Source: Coemansia sp. RSA 1804
Lineage: Eukaryota; Kickxellomycota; Kickxellomycetes; Kickxellales; Kickxellaceae
DNA: 64,000 nucleotides
Assembly (NCBI GenBank): GCA_027578815.1
Contig: JANBTH010000001.1
Span: forward strand, 62,001 to 126,000
Reading direction: 5' to 3'
Position numbers and translations under genes: made by a program. The notes below the pieces were generated by a model that ran no database searches, was not told the DNA's origin, and worked only from the letters and a program-made list of their open reading frames with translations. Positions within the stretch are counted from its first letter, which is position 1, and each line of letters opens with the position of its first letter. Positions 41,740-53,652 of this stretch are shown piece by piece.

Positions 41740-44713
41740 GTTTTCTTTGAACCCCCAGACTCAAGTTTTGAGAGTGGCTGCTAGAAAGAGATTTTCGCCT
41801 TTTTTTTTACAAAATTTGCTCCAAACTTTGCCTCGCAAACGCTTGAAATCATTACATAACATCTCCTTTGTAACATGCACGTCCCTTATCGAAGGGAGTT
41901 GTTACAATTGTGCTTTTTAATACACTGTTTTCTTTGCAAATGATTTTCATGAAATAAAACGGTTTTCTACTATGGCGTTTTCTTTTACACGTTAGTGTCT
42001 TTTTTTGGGGGTAAGAGTCTTCCTGCTATTATTCCCCTTTTAGGTGGAGCGTGGAACCTTAAAGGACTGGGAGCTACACGTCAACGTTATGGTGCAAAAC
42101 AAAAGGGCGTGCGCTTGGAAGTCTATTCAGACCGAAGATTAGTCTACCATCTGCAGTTCAAAACTTATTTATCTGTTTTTTGTTTCCTTTTCCTTTTCTC
42201 TGTATTCCTTGGAAGAAAATCTTTTTACATCTCTTATCATCACCACAATTACCAATCAATAACATATTATATATTTGCAGCATCATAAAAACACATATAA
42301 CTGAAAACTACTTCTACTTACACCCGTCTTATCAACTACTTATCCCGTCGAAACAACCGGATGCTCTTGTATTTTGGAAAATAAAAGTTTTATTTATCCC
42401 TTTTGCTTGCCACATCCACTATTCCAATATCGTTCTTCAGAGCGGGAGGCTTTTTTATTCTATCAATCTGTTTGTCAGAATTGTTCCCGCATACTTGTTA
42501 TTTGCTCCATTTGTTGCCAGACAAGCGCTAATCAAATAAAAACAACCAACAAAGGTAAGCTGTCATATTTATGTAGGTTCTTCTATTGTTAACACATTTG
42601 CACTTCTCCACAAACACAACCACACGCACAAGACAAAACAGCATTTTTGCCACCAGCAGACACGAGCTATAGAGCTTTGTTTATTACCATAGCGCATCTC
42701 CTCATCTGCAATATAAACTCAATAGGTTGTAAACTATTGTTCCTGTCCTATTCACCATCATAACGCAAACCTTCTGGCAATAACAGCTGTTTTCTGGGGC
42801 GCAGCAAGGCCAGCATAATTGCAACAATAGTGCAATCACTTCTGAGGCTTACCTTTTTCAAATAAGCAAAGCAAAGGCATTCCTTTTAAAACGTCTGCAT
42901 TTCCAGATTATGACCATAGATAATATATATGGCGGCGTTACGTTTCTTTTTTTCCACGGATTTGTTGCTACATTGCATATGAAAAACATGTTGCACTATG
43001 CAGAGCTTTACTGAAATGACCTATCTTGTCTCCTTATTCAATGTGGATGCACACTTCTTTCATTTTTTTACTTCAACAAGCAGTGCTGTGGGACAAAATA
43101 AAAATTTTTAACACATTGGCAAAGTGACAAGTGCGTATTTCTTTTTTCTGCTTCATTTTCTTCTTTCCTTTTTTCATTTCAACTTTTTAATTATTTTCAA
43201 ACTCCGCCTTGTTTAACCTAGTCTTCCCCCTTTTCTATCTCAATCTTGCAATCCAGTCTTTCATTATACCGACGGCGTTTATCCAGTGTATTTTTTGGGT
43301 TTATCTCTTGTACTCTTCATATTCTTCTTTTGTGAACCCTACATCCGCCCCCCCATCACTTGCGTTTTGTTTGGTGTGTCTGGCTAATTAAGGGTTGTCG
43401 TGAAAAAGAGGGAGGGTTACGCAATATCACACAATTATGCTTGGTAAGAAGAGTATAGCTTCTTTGCTAGTTTGTTTGGCTCTGTGCCTGACAAACAGTT
43501 ATTCCAATCCAAAGATTAAAAGGTCCAGCAAATTTGTTAATCGAGCAATTTTGCCAGCTGGAGCTGTTCTGCTGCGGTATTGAATTCGACTTTTTGTCTT
43601 TCTCTGGCAGTTCAAGGAATCAGCCAAAAAATACGCGTCACCATTAGCGTATGTGTGGGCGCGTCCGTGTGCGTAACCTGAGCGCAACAGATTTAATGTT
43701 GGAAAGACCCTGCACACATGTACACGCGTCTTTTGTTTCGTTTGTCTTTTCTGCGGCGTCACTGTACATTTGCATTCCACGCACTCCTCCTCTCTTAACT
43801 GCCTAGGCTGCACCGCCTCTGTCTTCTTTTTTTGTCACCTCTGTTGCCTTGACTGTACTTTACCACAGAAAGGTTTTTGCTGCTGAACGTGGTATAGTAC
43901 ATTTGATATGCCAAGCATTGCACACTCCATGTGTTTGCTTCTGTTTTTTTTCTTTGTGATTGGAATGCGAACATTGGCGGTGCTCCAGCTGCAGTATTTT
44001 TAGCTTTCGACTGCAAAAGAAAAACTTTAATAGTAGCTGATTCCAGTTTTGCTAATGCCTTGCTGCATCGTTGGTCTGAGATTGGATATGGCAATTAAGC
44101 TGCTTTTTTAAATGCACAGATTTTGTTTTCTTTTTCAGGCAGCTCTGACGCGCCCAAGGCCGATTATTTACATCCCCGACATTGCATCTGTGCTTGCGAT
44201 TCAATCAATTCCCTTTGTACCTGTTCCTGAGAGCCACATGGTAGTGGTAGTAGTCTATCGATTAATTATTGATCGGTGGGGGCGCTGTTCTGCAAAAGCG
44301 TCATGCAGATGAACGCTTCTTTGGTATCTGCTTTGGTTGCTGCTGCTGCTGCTGCTTTTGTCTCTCATAAATGCATAAAAACACTCAAGGATGCGATGAC
44401 GAACATGTCATTTTTCCACTTTGTCCTAATTAACGCATCTCCCATGGCTCTTGCATGACCAACTCTCCCCCCATCCACTCGCTGCTTCTAGCGCTAGTGT
44501 GCTTTTCTGCGCAATTCAGATTTGGACGTGCTGTGTGCGTGCGTTGTGTTTGTGTGTGTTTGCAGAAGCGCTCAAAATGCAGAACCTGTTTCTGTTTCAT
44601 GTCTGCGATCATCTATCGGACATACAGGTATATGAACGCAAAGAATGGAGAAAATAGGCCAATGGCTACGTGTTACTCTGTTTATTCTTGCTTTTACTCC
44701 CTCTCTCATTTCT

Positions 44714-44725
44714 CCCCCCCCCCCC
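44714..44725. repeat. C12 homopolymer
   Basis: Twelve consecutive C residues inside a pyrimidine tract. The length may be affected by sequencing error. Confidence 0.8.
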
Positions 44726-45556
44726 AAAAGCGAGATGCGCGTTTTTCCTGCACAGAAACTGTCTCGGTTCATGTTCCTTCGGTCTTTTCGGTAGTTGTCT
44801 GACTACCCGGGCTGATGTACTGGTTATCTGTTGTAGTGAGCAGTTGCTGTCCACCAGAATGCCCATGTATAATTCTATTGAAGCCAGCGATGTAGCGCAC
44901 AGACTCGTCTTCAGCCGGTTTTGCTTCCATAAACACGTCTTCCCGGCCGTCTTCACATGCGACACACAGCGTAGCGGAAGCACGCCGATGTATTGCTGGC
45001 AGAAAAAGGGCACGGCGTGCGCTGGAAGCAATCAGCGGAACGACTGGTGTCTATGAGGCTGATGTCTGCACAATTGTCTTTGCTTGTTGGGTGCATTTTG
45101 AAGCAAAAATTCATATATGCATGCAGTTCTTTTGCTTTTCTTTTGCTGTGGTCATAACGCACATCGTGGCCACAATCACCCAGCCTCATTCTACAATAAC
45201 CGCGCTTCTTTGTTTGGGCTTTTTTTTGGTATTACTTCCTCCCCGCATTTCGGAACATCCCCTCCTCCCTGCTCTCCCTAGAATCCCTGTCTACCATTCT
45301 CTCAGGTTGTCGCAACATATGCGTAGCCACGCCACGCCCTTGCCTTTTTATTCCTGTTCTTCTCACACCAACCGCTTTCGCTTCTCTTTATTGGTTGCCA
45401 GTGCGTATGGCAGCAGTTGATCCACGGAAGGTTTTGTTACTGAAACTCCGCAATCGGAAAGGCTAGAAAAGCACAGGCGGAACGCTTATGTGCTTCACAT
45501 AGTCTGCATCCGGCCTTGGCTACTGGTGTCTGCTCCCCCTGGACATATTTCCTATG

Positions 45557-45664
45557 CATGCATCCGTGAATAGGTAGCAAGAAGCATCTGCAGCATGGTG
45601 CATTCGGTGAACTTGTAAGAATGCTCAGGCTGGACGCTTCTTGTTACCTATACACGGATGCATG
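45557..45664. repeat. Long inverted repeat, 29-base arms, 50-base loop
   Basis: The left arm 45557-45585 begins CATGCATCCGTG and ends AGAAGC. The right arm 45636-45664 is its reverse complement with two mismatches, one in the GTGAATAGG/GTGTATAGG part and one in GTAGCAAG/GTAACAAG. The 50-base loop is unrelated. This could fold into an RNA hairpin, or be terminal inverted repeats of a very short element. Confidence 0.85.
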
Positions 45665-48600
45665 GAAGACAGCCGAAGTGCCGCGGGTATGTTTGTCTCT
45701 TGATGCACATTGCCGGACGCTCTAATTTTTTTCCAAGTCTGCATTATCTAAACGCACATGCTCACCCTCTTCTGGCTGCACATCCTGAACATGAGAACAC
45801 ATCTGTGGGGCGGAGACAGCAAGCCATCCCAGCAGCTGGGAGATTGGAGGAAAAAGAGAAGAGGCTCTGGCCACAGGCAGGAGCATCTGGCTTAAGCACG
45901 GCGGATGTATGATATGCGGTTGAGGAGCGTGGTCATATGGGCTGAGCATATCCAGGCAAATGACAGGCACTATCTTCTTTTTTTTCTGCGCCGCTTGGAG
46001 CTGCAATGACAATGTCCAAGTTCTGGCACCAGCCCCAAAAAAGATCCGCGCGTTACTGTCAGACAGCCATCGACTATGAGCTCGGGAGACCTGTGGTTAT
46101 TTGTTGCCTGGCTTTGAGCAACGGCGTGTATACCCAGACACGACAATGGCTGTTTCTGGTCCTTTGCGCTTTGTCCCACATGGCCATCCTGGACCTATGC
46201 TATAGAAAAGTAGAACAGCCAATCTGCCTCTGCTGGGGCAGTCCACAATTGAGCTGCGTATAAAAAGAAGACGAGCTGTCATGTTCATGATTCAATGCCC
46301 AAAAAGGACTTTTATGTTCTATTTCTTTTTCTTCGCTCTGTATTCTTTTCCCCAATTACGCTTCCATTATGCATTCTGAGGTGCGCTAAGACATGGCTGG
46401 CGGTTTTTTGTAGTATTGCCCTGCCTTTTCCCCTTCTTCTTTCTCCTCCACTCCTCACACTAGACCAGAAAATCCTTGCGTAAAACTTTTTTCCCCTCTT
46501 CCATCCCTTTATCAAGTCCACTTTGGCGGAGTGGTCTATCAACTTGCTTTGACTTGTTTCCTTATTTATTATTAATCACACTTGCGTTGTTTTTTCCATC
46601 TCTTTTGTACATACTCTTAAACTTTCATCAAAACAGCATATAACAAAAAAAGGCAAACACCAGCATTGCCATTATCCATTCCTTCTTTTCTTTTTCTTCT
46701 TTTTGTCTTGTTTTGTCGCAGCGTTTGCGGTAACCGCCGAGAGCTTTTTTTGGCTCCGCATACATAACTTTCATATAACCGTACTCGATTTAGCTAACTG
46801 CTGTTGCTGGAGGGCTGTGTAAACTAATACCATCTTACTCTATTTATCGTATCTTTATTTTTCTATATCCAATCTTGCGGTTCACATACTCTTTTTTTCG
46901 CTGGATGCATCGTACGACTGATTAAATCTTATATTCTCTAGGTAAGCCACTACTCTGACAGAAAACACACACACATAGATAGATGCACATACAGTTTAAA
47001 GACGGTCTTCATACTCCGTATTCCTCGTTCTTTGACGCGTATGTCTAGCACACAATTTTCCAAATAAAGGATGCTGTGCAACAGCTCTCGCTTTTTCCAC
47101 ACAGCCAAGCACCGTGTTTTTGTTTTCCGAGCTCCTACGTCTCGGAAAAATGGCACAAGGGAAATGTAGATTTGGATTACAATTGTAAACAAAGAAAGAT
47201 GCGCTTTTCGTACACAACAGTAAGGATATTGTCCTTTTGCTTCCTTTATCCTTTATTCAATCGTCTTGGTTCAGCCGCAAGACACATCTGGAGCATTCAT
47301 GACAAACAGTGTCGGCAATTCCAGACATGCTTTCCCAACAAAAAAAGATAAGCGGAAAAAAGAGACATGTCCATTATAAACCCATTTTCTTCGTTATCCC
47401 TGACCTTTTACTTGCTTCGACTCCCTCTCCCCAGTTTTTTTCTACACTTGTACATGTCGCGCGTATATGTCGCGTAATTGCGAGTGGTCAGATATGCTTA
47501 CTGCTCATATCCATCTCTTGATGTGCAAACACATCCCCATTGCGCTTGTGCTTTACTGTTGTGGTTATTGTGCGCATTTCGTTATTTTTTGTTTACGCTT
47601 GACTCGTGCCCATCCGCCTCCCTCCTGTTTCTCCCACATTATGCACTTGGCTTATGTTATGCTATGCTATGTGACGTGGAGGATGTTTTTCCCTAACTTT
47701 TTCGCCCCCACTCTGATGCTTGATGCACGTGATGTTGATATCCAGCCGTGCATTCTGGCCTCCGGAATGCAGCTGACTCTAGTGCAAACGCACAAGCAGC
47801 AAGGCGGAAATCTTGTGTGTCTGTGAACCGCCAGAAAACACGCAAAAAACAAAGCCATCATTCTGCAATTGTGTTCAATTCACAAGGCTGTTAAAGAAAG
47901 TGACCTGAGGCGGGAAGGGAAAGGGAGAAAAGACAACGCAGGAAAGAACAGCCGACAGAATGCACGGAAAACTAGGAAAGAGGCTTGACACAACAGGGGA
48001 TGCTGACGGTTCCTTATAGCAGCCCGATTGTTATTGCTGATCCCCCGGTGCATTACTCCACACAGACAACAAGCAAACCATTGCAAACTCCTCTTCCCTT
48101 TTGTGTGTATTGAATGAGTCTTTGCTTGGGCAGAAAAAGTGTATTGCCTTTTTCTTATCTTTTCCTTGCAAGTCTATTGTTCTTGGTTGTTTCTAGCAAG
48201 GGAGTAAAAAGAAAAAAGCTTGATGCATACGCTTAAAGCACGACTTTTTATTTTATATTAGGGCAATATTATATTACAATTGCCAAGGCGTCATAATATA
48301 CGGCCTATCTCCTTCTTTTACAATGGCTGGGCAAGGATGTTTGCGATTTCTCTCTCTGTTTTCCAGCTCGTTATTTCCATTTTAGCCATCTGTTTGGGTC
48401 TGGTTCTATTTTCCTTAATAACTCTTGTGGGTTGGTTGGGTCTGGCTGCACCATGTTTATTTTTTCTTGCTGATTGCACGTCACCGTTATTTATGTCCTG
48501 TCCTGTTATGGAAGGCGGGTTTAGGTCAATCTCTTCCGCTCCCTTTGTCAACGATAACTATTACTCAACATTAGCCCCTTTTATGGCACTATGGTTCAGA

Positions 48601-48869
48601 CGCATGAAGACCTTTTTTACCCTTTTCTGCTTGTGCGGTCTCTGGCGCTGTTTATGATTGCCAATCTCGTTTTCACTTTGGATCAAGGTCTCTTGCCTGT
48701 AAAGTTGTAAATGTTGGGGAGGGGAGAAGTAGCTGCCTACTTTGCTGTGAAAAATGGCATAGAGATGTTAAACAAGAAAAAGACGGTATCTTGCAAGAAA
48801 AACGATTGAGCATGGCAGACCACATTGCGCTGGCGAGCTAGAGACAGCCTCCTTTTTGTTCTGGTTCTT

Positions 48870-48911
48870 GATATTCTTGATATTCTTTATATTCTTTATA
48901 TTCTTTATATT
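48870..48911. repeat. 9-base tandem repeat (KATATTCTT)n
   Basis: Four full units, GATATTCTT twice then TATATTCTT twice, plus a partial fifth, in non-coding DNA upstream of the right BED-aldolase gene. Confidence 0.9.
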
Positions 48912-49534
48912 ATCCTTCTTTCCTTTTGCTCTTGTCTTTGCTCTTGCTCGTCTTTCTTCTCTTTCTGGTTTGACATTTTCCCAATCTATTTTGGTATGTC
49001 GCATTTTCTGACAAGCGTTGTGTTCAATCAGAAATGCTAAATTAGGACTTTTAATTGTCTGCTTTACACCAGCTGGACAGTTTTCCTCTTCTACCCCCAC
49101 CTTTTTCTTATGTTATTTCCCTCCTCCCTCCCTGCTGATGTTTTGTTGTGTAAACCAAAAATTACCCCCTCCATATCTAATTATTCCTTAAATTACCTGC
49201 TCTGTTCTTTGTCCATTTCTCTCCATCCTTTCATCACCGTCATCGTCGTCATTCTGTTTTGGGCAGTGTTCATTGTGCTGGGGGAGGTGTTTCCTGTTGT
49301 TTTTAGCCGCAAACATATTCCAGATATTGATATGGACATCCAAATGGAAAAAACAAAAGCTATGTTTTACAAACCTTGTCATGGAAATTAAAGCAATATA
49401 TGATGTCTGAACACGACATTCCTTCATTCGTTTCCTTTTTATTCCCCCTTCATATTGTCCTTATCCGCTAATAATTCTGCTCAATAACATCATAAAGTCG
49501 TTTACGAATTCTTATATATCCAGTGTAGTACTAA

Positions 49535-52500
49535 ATGTCAGATAACCAAACCAAGGATTCACCCAGAGCAAGTAGCAATTCTGCATCCGGCCTGATTGCT
49601 GCAATCACTAAGCAGTCCAAATCACCTCCACAAGGAACTGCCAGTAGCAAAACAGGCGACGACGACAAACTAGTCGCAGAGTCCATTCGCGCAGAGCAAA
49701 AACTGCGCCAACAGCAGCAACAGCAAAAACAACAGGAGCAGGAGCAGGAGCAGCGGGAACAACAGAGACTAGAAAGCCCAAGTATCACACAGTCGCCGCC
49801 ATCCACGCGAGTGCACACGCCAAAGGCATCAAACAACAGCCTGGCGTTGTCCTACTTGCCAAAAGAAAACGAAAACCAGAAGAGCTCTAGCATGGCGGAT
49901 GCCATGCACGACAAACGAGATTCCATCGACACTTCTGGACTTATAACAAGCTCAACCAACTCGGAATCAGCCAAGGAGCAGCGCTCCACTACCATGGCTC
50001 TGCCAGACTACAGCCACGACCGGCGACAATCGGGAGATGGCAGAGATAATGACGAAGAAGAAGAGTATGCTCGCCGACGCAGCGTGATGCGCGAAGGCAG
50101 CCTTGACAGCGAGATATCCTCCTCTATTGACGCCAAGGGGATGCCAAGGTCCCCTGGAATTGGTTCCTCCACATCAATGGCAGCGGCGGCGGCAGCGGTG
50201 GCAGACGCAGTTGCCAGGTCAAATATCTCGTCACGTGGTAGTGGCGCTCAGCGGCTGGTATCGCCGGCTGACATCTCACACCAGGCGCAATACACATTTT
50301 CCAGTCCATCGCCATCGATGCACCGGACGCCGCCGCTGACGAACCGGACGCTGCCATACCAGCCGAGCCCCAGTTTTAGCCAGCAGATGGTGGAAGACGT
50401 CCAGATGTCCGAGTCGCCATCGATTGACGACGGCGATTCTGAATTCCAGAGAGACTCGCATGGCCTGGGCGGCAATCTCTCCGACAGCGGACTGTTCAGA
50501 CACCACAGCACATCGCGGCGGATGCAAGAGCGGCAGATGTCGCTCAACCCGTCGCGGTCTAGCACTTCGCCGCTTGAGGGCGATGACGACAGCCCGGAGG
50601 CGCACGAGGGCGTGTCGATGACTGCAAAGTCAGCAGTTCTCTACCACGCCGGCTATAACTCGGGCCGGGGAGCAGTGTGGCGCTTTTTTAAGGTTGTTGA
50701 GTCGCGGGTTTCCGGAAACACAGATCGTGCAGAATGTCTCCTTTGCCAGAAGCGCATGCTGGGAAAGTCGGCGGACATGAAGAAGCACATTGTTCACAGC
50801 TGTCCCAAGAAATGCAACATCTCGGAGGACATGCTGCCGATTCTGAAGATTGTCAAGTCGGAGTTGGAAAACCCAAAGAAGCGCGCCAAGCGCAACTCCA
50901 ATACACCAATGGTTATGCGTGCCGACGGTTCCTTTGGCCCGGCGCCCAGTGCGTCAAGCACGTCTCTTGCTGATTCAGCGCTTGTTACCTCGCGAATCCA
51001 CACGGTGTCGGGAGCCCCGAGTACATCCAGGTCGCAGCAGCATTTTCTGCGACCCAGCCCCTACGACACGCAGTTTGATGTGCAGCGAGCAAAGATGGCA
51101 AAGTACTCTAGGTAAGTTGGTCTCTCGTTCTGACTGTTGCTGCCCATTCTGTGATTATTGTGCTGTTATTCTTCCTTTTTTGTGCATTCTGCCGCCATGT
51201 TAAAATAGACTTGGTGGCTTTCGTTTTGATTGCAAAGCATTGCCTGGATTATCTGATAGTGGCATCTAATATTGTAGCAATTAAACGCAACAATTATCTG
51301 AAATTGCTTGGATCCGCTTGTTGGGCTGCTGGCTTTTTTTCTTCTTCTCTGTGACATGTATCATCTGGGATATCCCTTCTTTATTACATTTTCCCTTCAT
51401 TGTCATGGTCTGTGGTTTATTTCTGGACTGTGGTTTATTGACTAGAAACAATCATAGTAATAATTTGTCCCTATTGTCATTGCCACTTTAACAAGTGTCA
51501 AGCCTAACCAGCCAACTAGCCAACCAGAAGGGCCAAAAAAGCAACTCCTCTTCCCCTGGACGCCGTGTTGTAGATTCTAAAACTATGTTGTTCTATTGCT
51601 TGGGTAGCAGCATATGAGTGTGTTTTCTGTTCTTTCCGTCTCGTATGGCACAGCAGACGCCTGGGTCTGGTTTTGTATAAAGCAGGTGGTGTTTCCTTTG
51701 GACAGCTGAAAAGACACTGTTCCTGTTCTCTCACTCACTCTCAGACCAAAGCTTCAAACGAACCACATCCCAACATCTTCACCACTCCCTTGCCATTTCC
51801 TGCAACATCAGAAGTAGAGAATAAGCGTATAGCTTCTTTGCGAATTGGAGCGCCCTACTTTTTGGTATTCTCGCTAACAACATCCATCTACTCCACCTTT
51901 CTTGCACACTGTCTTTGGCTTAGAGGACCAATGCACCACGGCGGCAGCGGCGGTTCGCGCATGGACGAAGCGGCTCCGGGAGGCAGCGGGCGTGAGCACG
52001 GCAGCCATTATCCATCGTCGATGCATGGGCACCAGAGCCATTCGCCCATGCAGATGCAAATGGCACCGCCAGCTCACATGGCGCCCAATCCACAGCAGAT
52101 TCGCCAGAGTCCGCCAGTGTCATCAAGGCTCCAGTCGCCCATACAGCCAAGCGGCTTCAGCCATAGACATCCTGGCCACTCTGTGGCCACAGCGCGTATG
52201 CAGCAGCAGCAGCAGTCGCTGCCTCTTCTTCTTCCTCCACCACCGCCCAGAGCAGCGTCACCTAATCAGACATCGACACCTGGCTCCGCAGGGTCACAGT
52301 CGCTTCCGAGTATGCCTCACCACCGCCACACAAGCCATCCGCAATCATCACAGCCACAGGCACAGAAGGAGCAGGAGCAGCAGCCGCCTGTCCGTTATTA
52401 CCCCCCGGCAGCACAAGCAGGACCTGCGCATGCGCTGCCGCACCAAGCACAGCAGCAGCAGCCCCATCATCAGTACCAGCAGCAGCACCCCCAGCATCAC

Positions 52501-53394
52501 ACGCAGTACGGACACCCGCAGCGCGCAAATCCGGCGCAGCCACCACCACCGCCACCACACGGCATGCCCTTGTCGCAGACGCCGTCGCCTCGCGCAATGC
52601 CCGTGGGCGCGCAGTTCAGCCGGTTCAAAGGGCGGCTGCAGCAGCGCATTCCGCTGCACGGCGTGTGGCTGTCGATTCCGAGCCCCGTGACGGCGCGGAT
52701 GCTGGCGACGCAGGGCTTCGACTGGGCCTGCATTGACATGGAGCACGCGCCAACCAACCCGGCGCTGATGGCCGAGATGGTAGCGGCCGTGGCCAGCAGC
52801 GGCACATGCGCGCCGATAGTGCGCGTTCCATCGCACTCGTCCGAGTGGTTCAAGTGGGCGCTGGACGCCGGCGCCTACGGCGTCATCGTGCCCATGGTCA
52901 ACACGCCCGACGAGATGCGCCGCGCCGAGCAGCTGTGCCGCTACCCGCCGGCTGGCCGACGGTCGATGGGCGCATTCTACGCGCCGCATGCGTTTGGGCT
53001 GCGCGGCCCGCGCGCCATGGCCGACTATGTGGAGCAGATCAGCGGCGACATCGTGGTGATTCCGCAGATCGAGAGCGCGGAGGGCGTGGCCAATCTGCCC
53101 GACATCCTCAAGACCGGCGGCATGGATGCGGTGTTCGTTGGGCCCTACGATCTCAGCGCGTCTGTGCGCACCACGCACGATCTGCCGTTCCAGGAAGCCC
53201 TCGGCCGCATCGAGCGGGTCGCCAGGGACTACGATGTGCCCGTTGGCATCTACGCGTCGTCGGGCGCTGCTGCCTGGGCGAAGATGAAGGACGGCTACAC
53301 GCTGCTGGTTGCTGCCAGCGACATCGAGTGTCTGTCGTCATCTGCTGCCGAAAACCTGGACCGTGCGCGGGGCGAGCCGCATGCGTACCGCTAG
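49535..53394 (+). CDS. BED zinc finger-HpcH/HpaI aldolase fusion, catalytic residues intact (two exons)
   Basis: Exon 1 (49535-51111) encodes a disordered Ser/Gln region and a BED-type finger at about residues 380-423: VWRFFKVV, CLLC at 401-404, DMKKHIVHSC giving H418 and C423. This is the layout of transposase-derived BED fingers (aromatic motif, CxxC, then H and C). It ends in a phase-2 donor, TCTAG|GTAAGT. Exon 2 (51924-53394) follows CTTTGGCTTAG, with a GCTAAC branch-like site near 51873. The joined frame gives about 1015 residues with a split Arg codon. After a His/Gln/Pro-rich linker the aldolase domain spans about 757-1010, with E799/H800 (DMEHAP), R826 (VRVP), E909 (PQIES) and D935 (GPYDLS), the expected metal and catalytic set of class II pyruvate-type aldolases. 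The substrate is unknown. The alternative is two genes, with ATG 51931 starting the aldolase. The 3' end converges on PBN1. Confidence 0.72.
51112..51923 (+). other. Predicted intron of the right BED-aldolase gene
   Basis: An 812-base phase-2 intron, donor GTAAGTTGG and acceptor TTTGGCTTAG, in frame on both sides. Reading through gives AGG TAA, so unspliced RNA would make a BED-only protein ending in Arg. The right part also shows a CT-rich stretch that could be a promoter for a stand-alone aldolase transcript. Confidence 0.65.
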
Positions 53395-53652
53395 ATAGTG
53401 GATATGACAAGCGGCGGTCTGTGCTTTTTGCATGTGGGATTCTTGCGTGTTTCGGGAACCGCTCTTGCTTTTTGCTTTCTTGTTCTTGTTACTTTTTTCT
53501 CTATTTTCTTCTCTTCTATTTTCTGTTCTGTTCATCCTGAGCCTTAATACCAGGACCATGTCAATATGCGATGCTCATTTCCCATACACTTTCTTATACC
53601 TTGCTGGCGATGATGATGGTGGAACTTGGTCTGGCAAAAAAGGAGCCATTCG

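Larger units (their letters stand above)
40791..49534. other. Gene-poor region, right half (about 8.7 kb)
   Basis: No frame with recognisable similarity, and no RNA gene I can support. It holds several plus-strand pyrimidine-rich tracts (about 43130-43350, 45220-45400, 46300-46520, 47580-47640, 48900-49260), a perfect 18-base palindrome (41722), a long imperfect hairpin (45557-45664), a C12 run (44714-44725) and a 9-base tandem repeat (48870). GC content rises locally at 44900-46300 without a gene. The pattern suits extended regulatory or leader DNA of the right BED-aldolase gene, or decayed sequence. Confidence 0.55.

Noticed and set aside
40791..49534. Many 60-130 codon frames in the gene desert
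   Set aside because: Compositions follow T-rich or CT-rich DNA (Phe/Leu/Ser/Pro or Cys-rich products); no domains, no consistent splice signals, no paired exons found.
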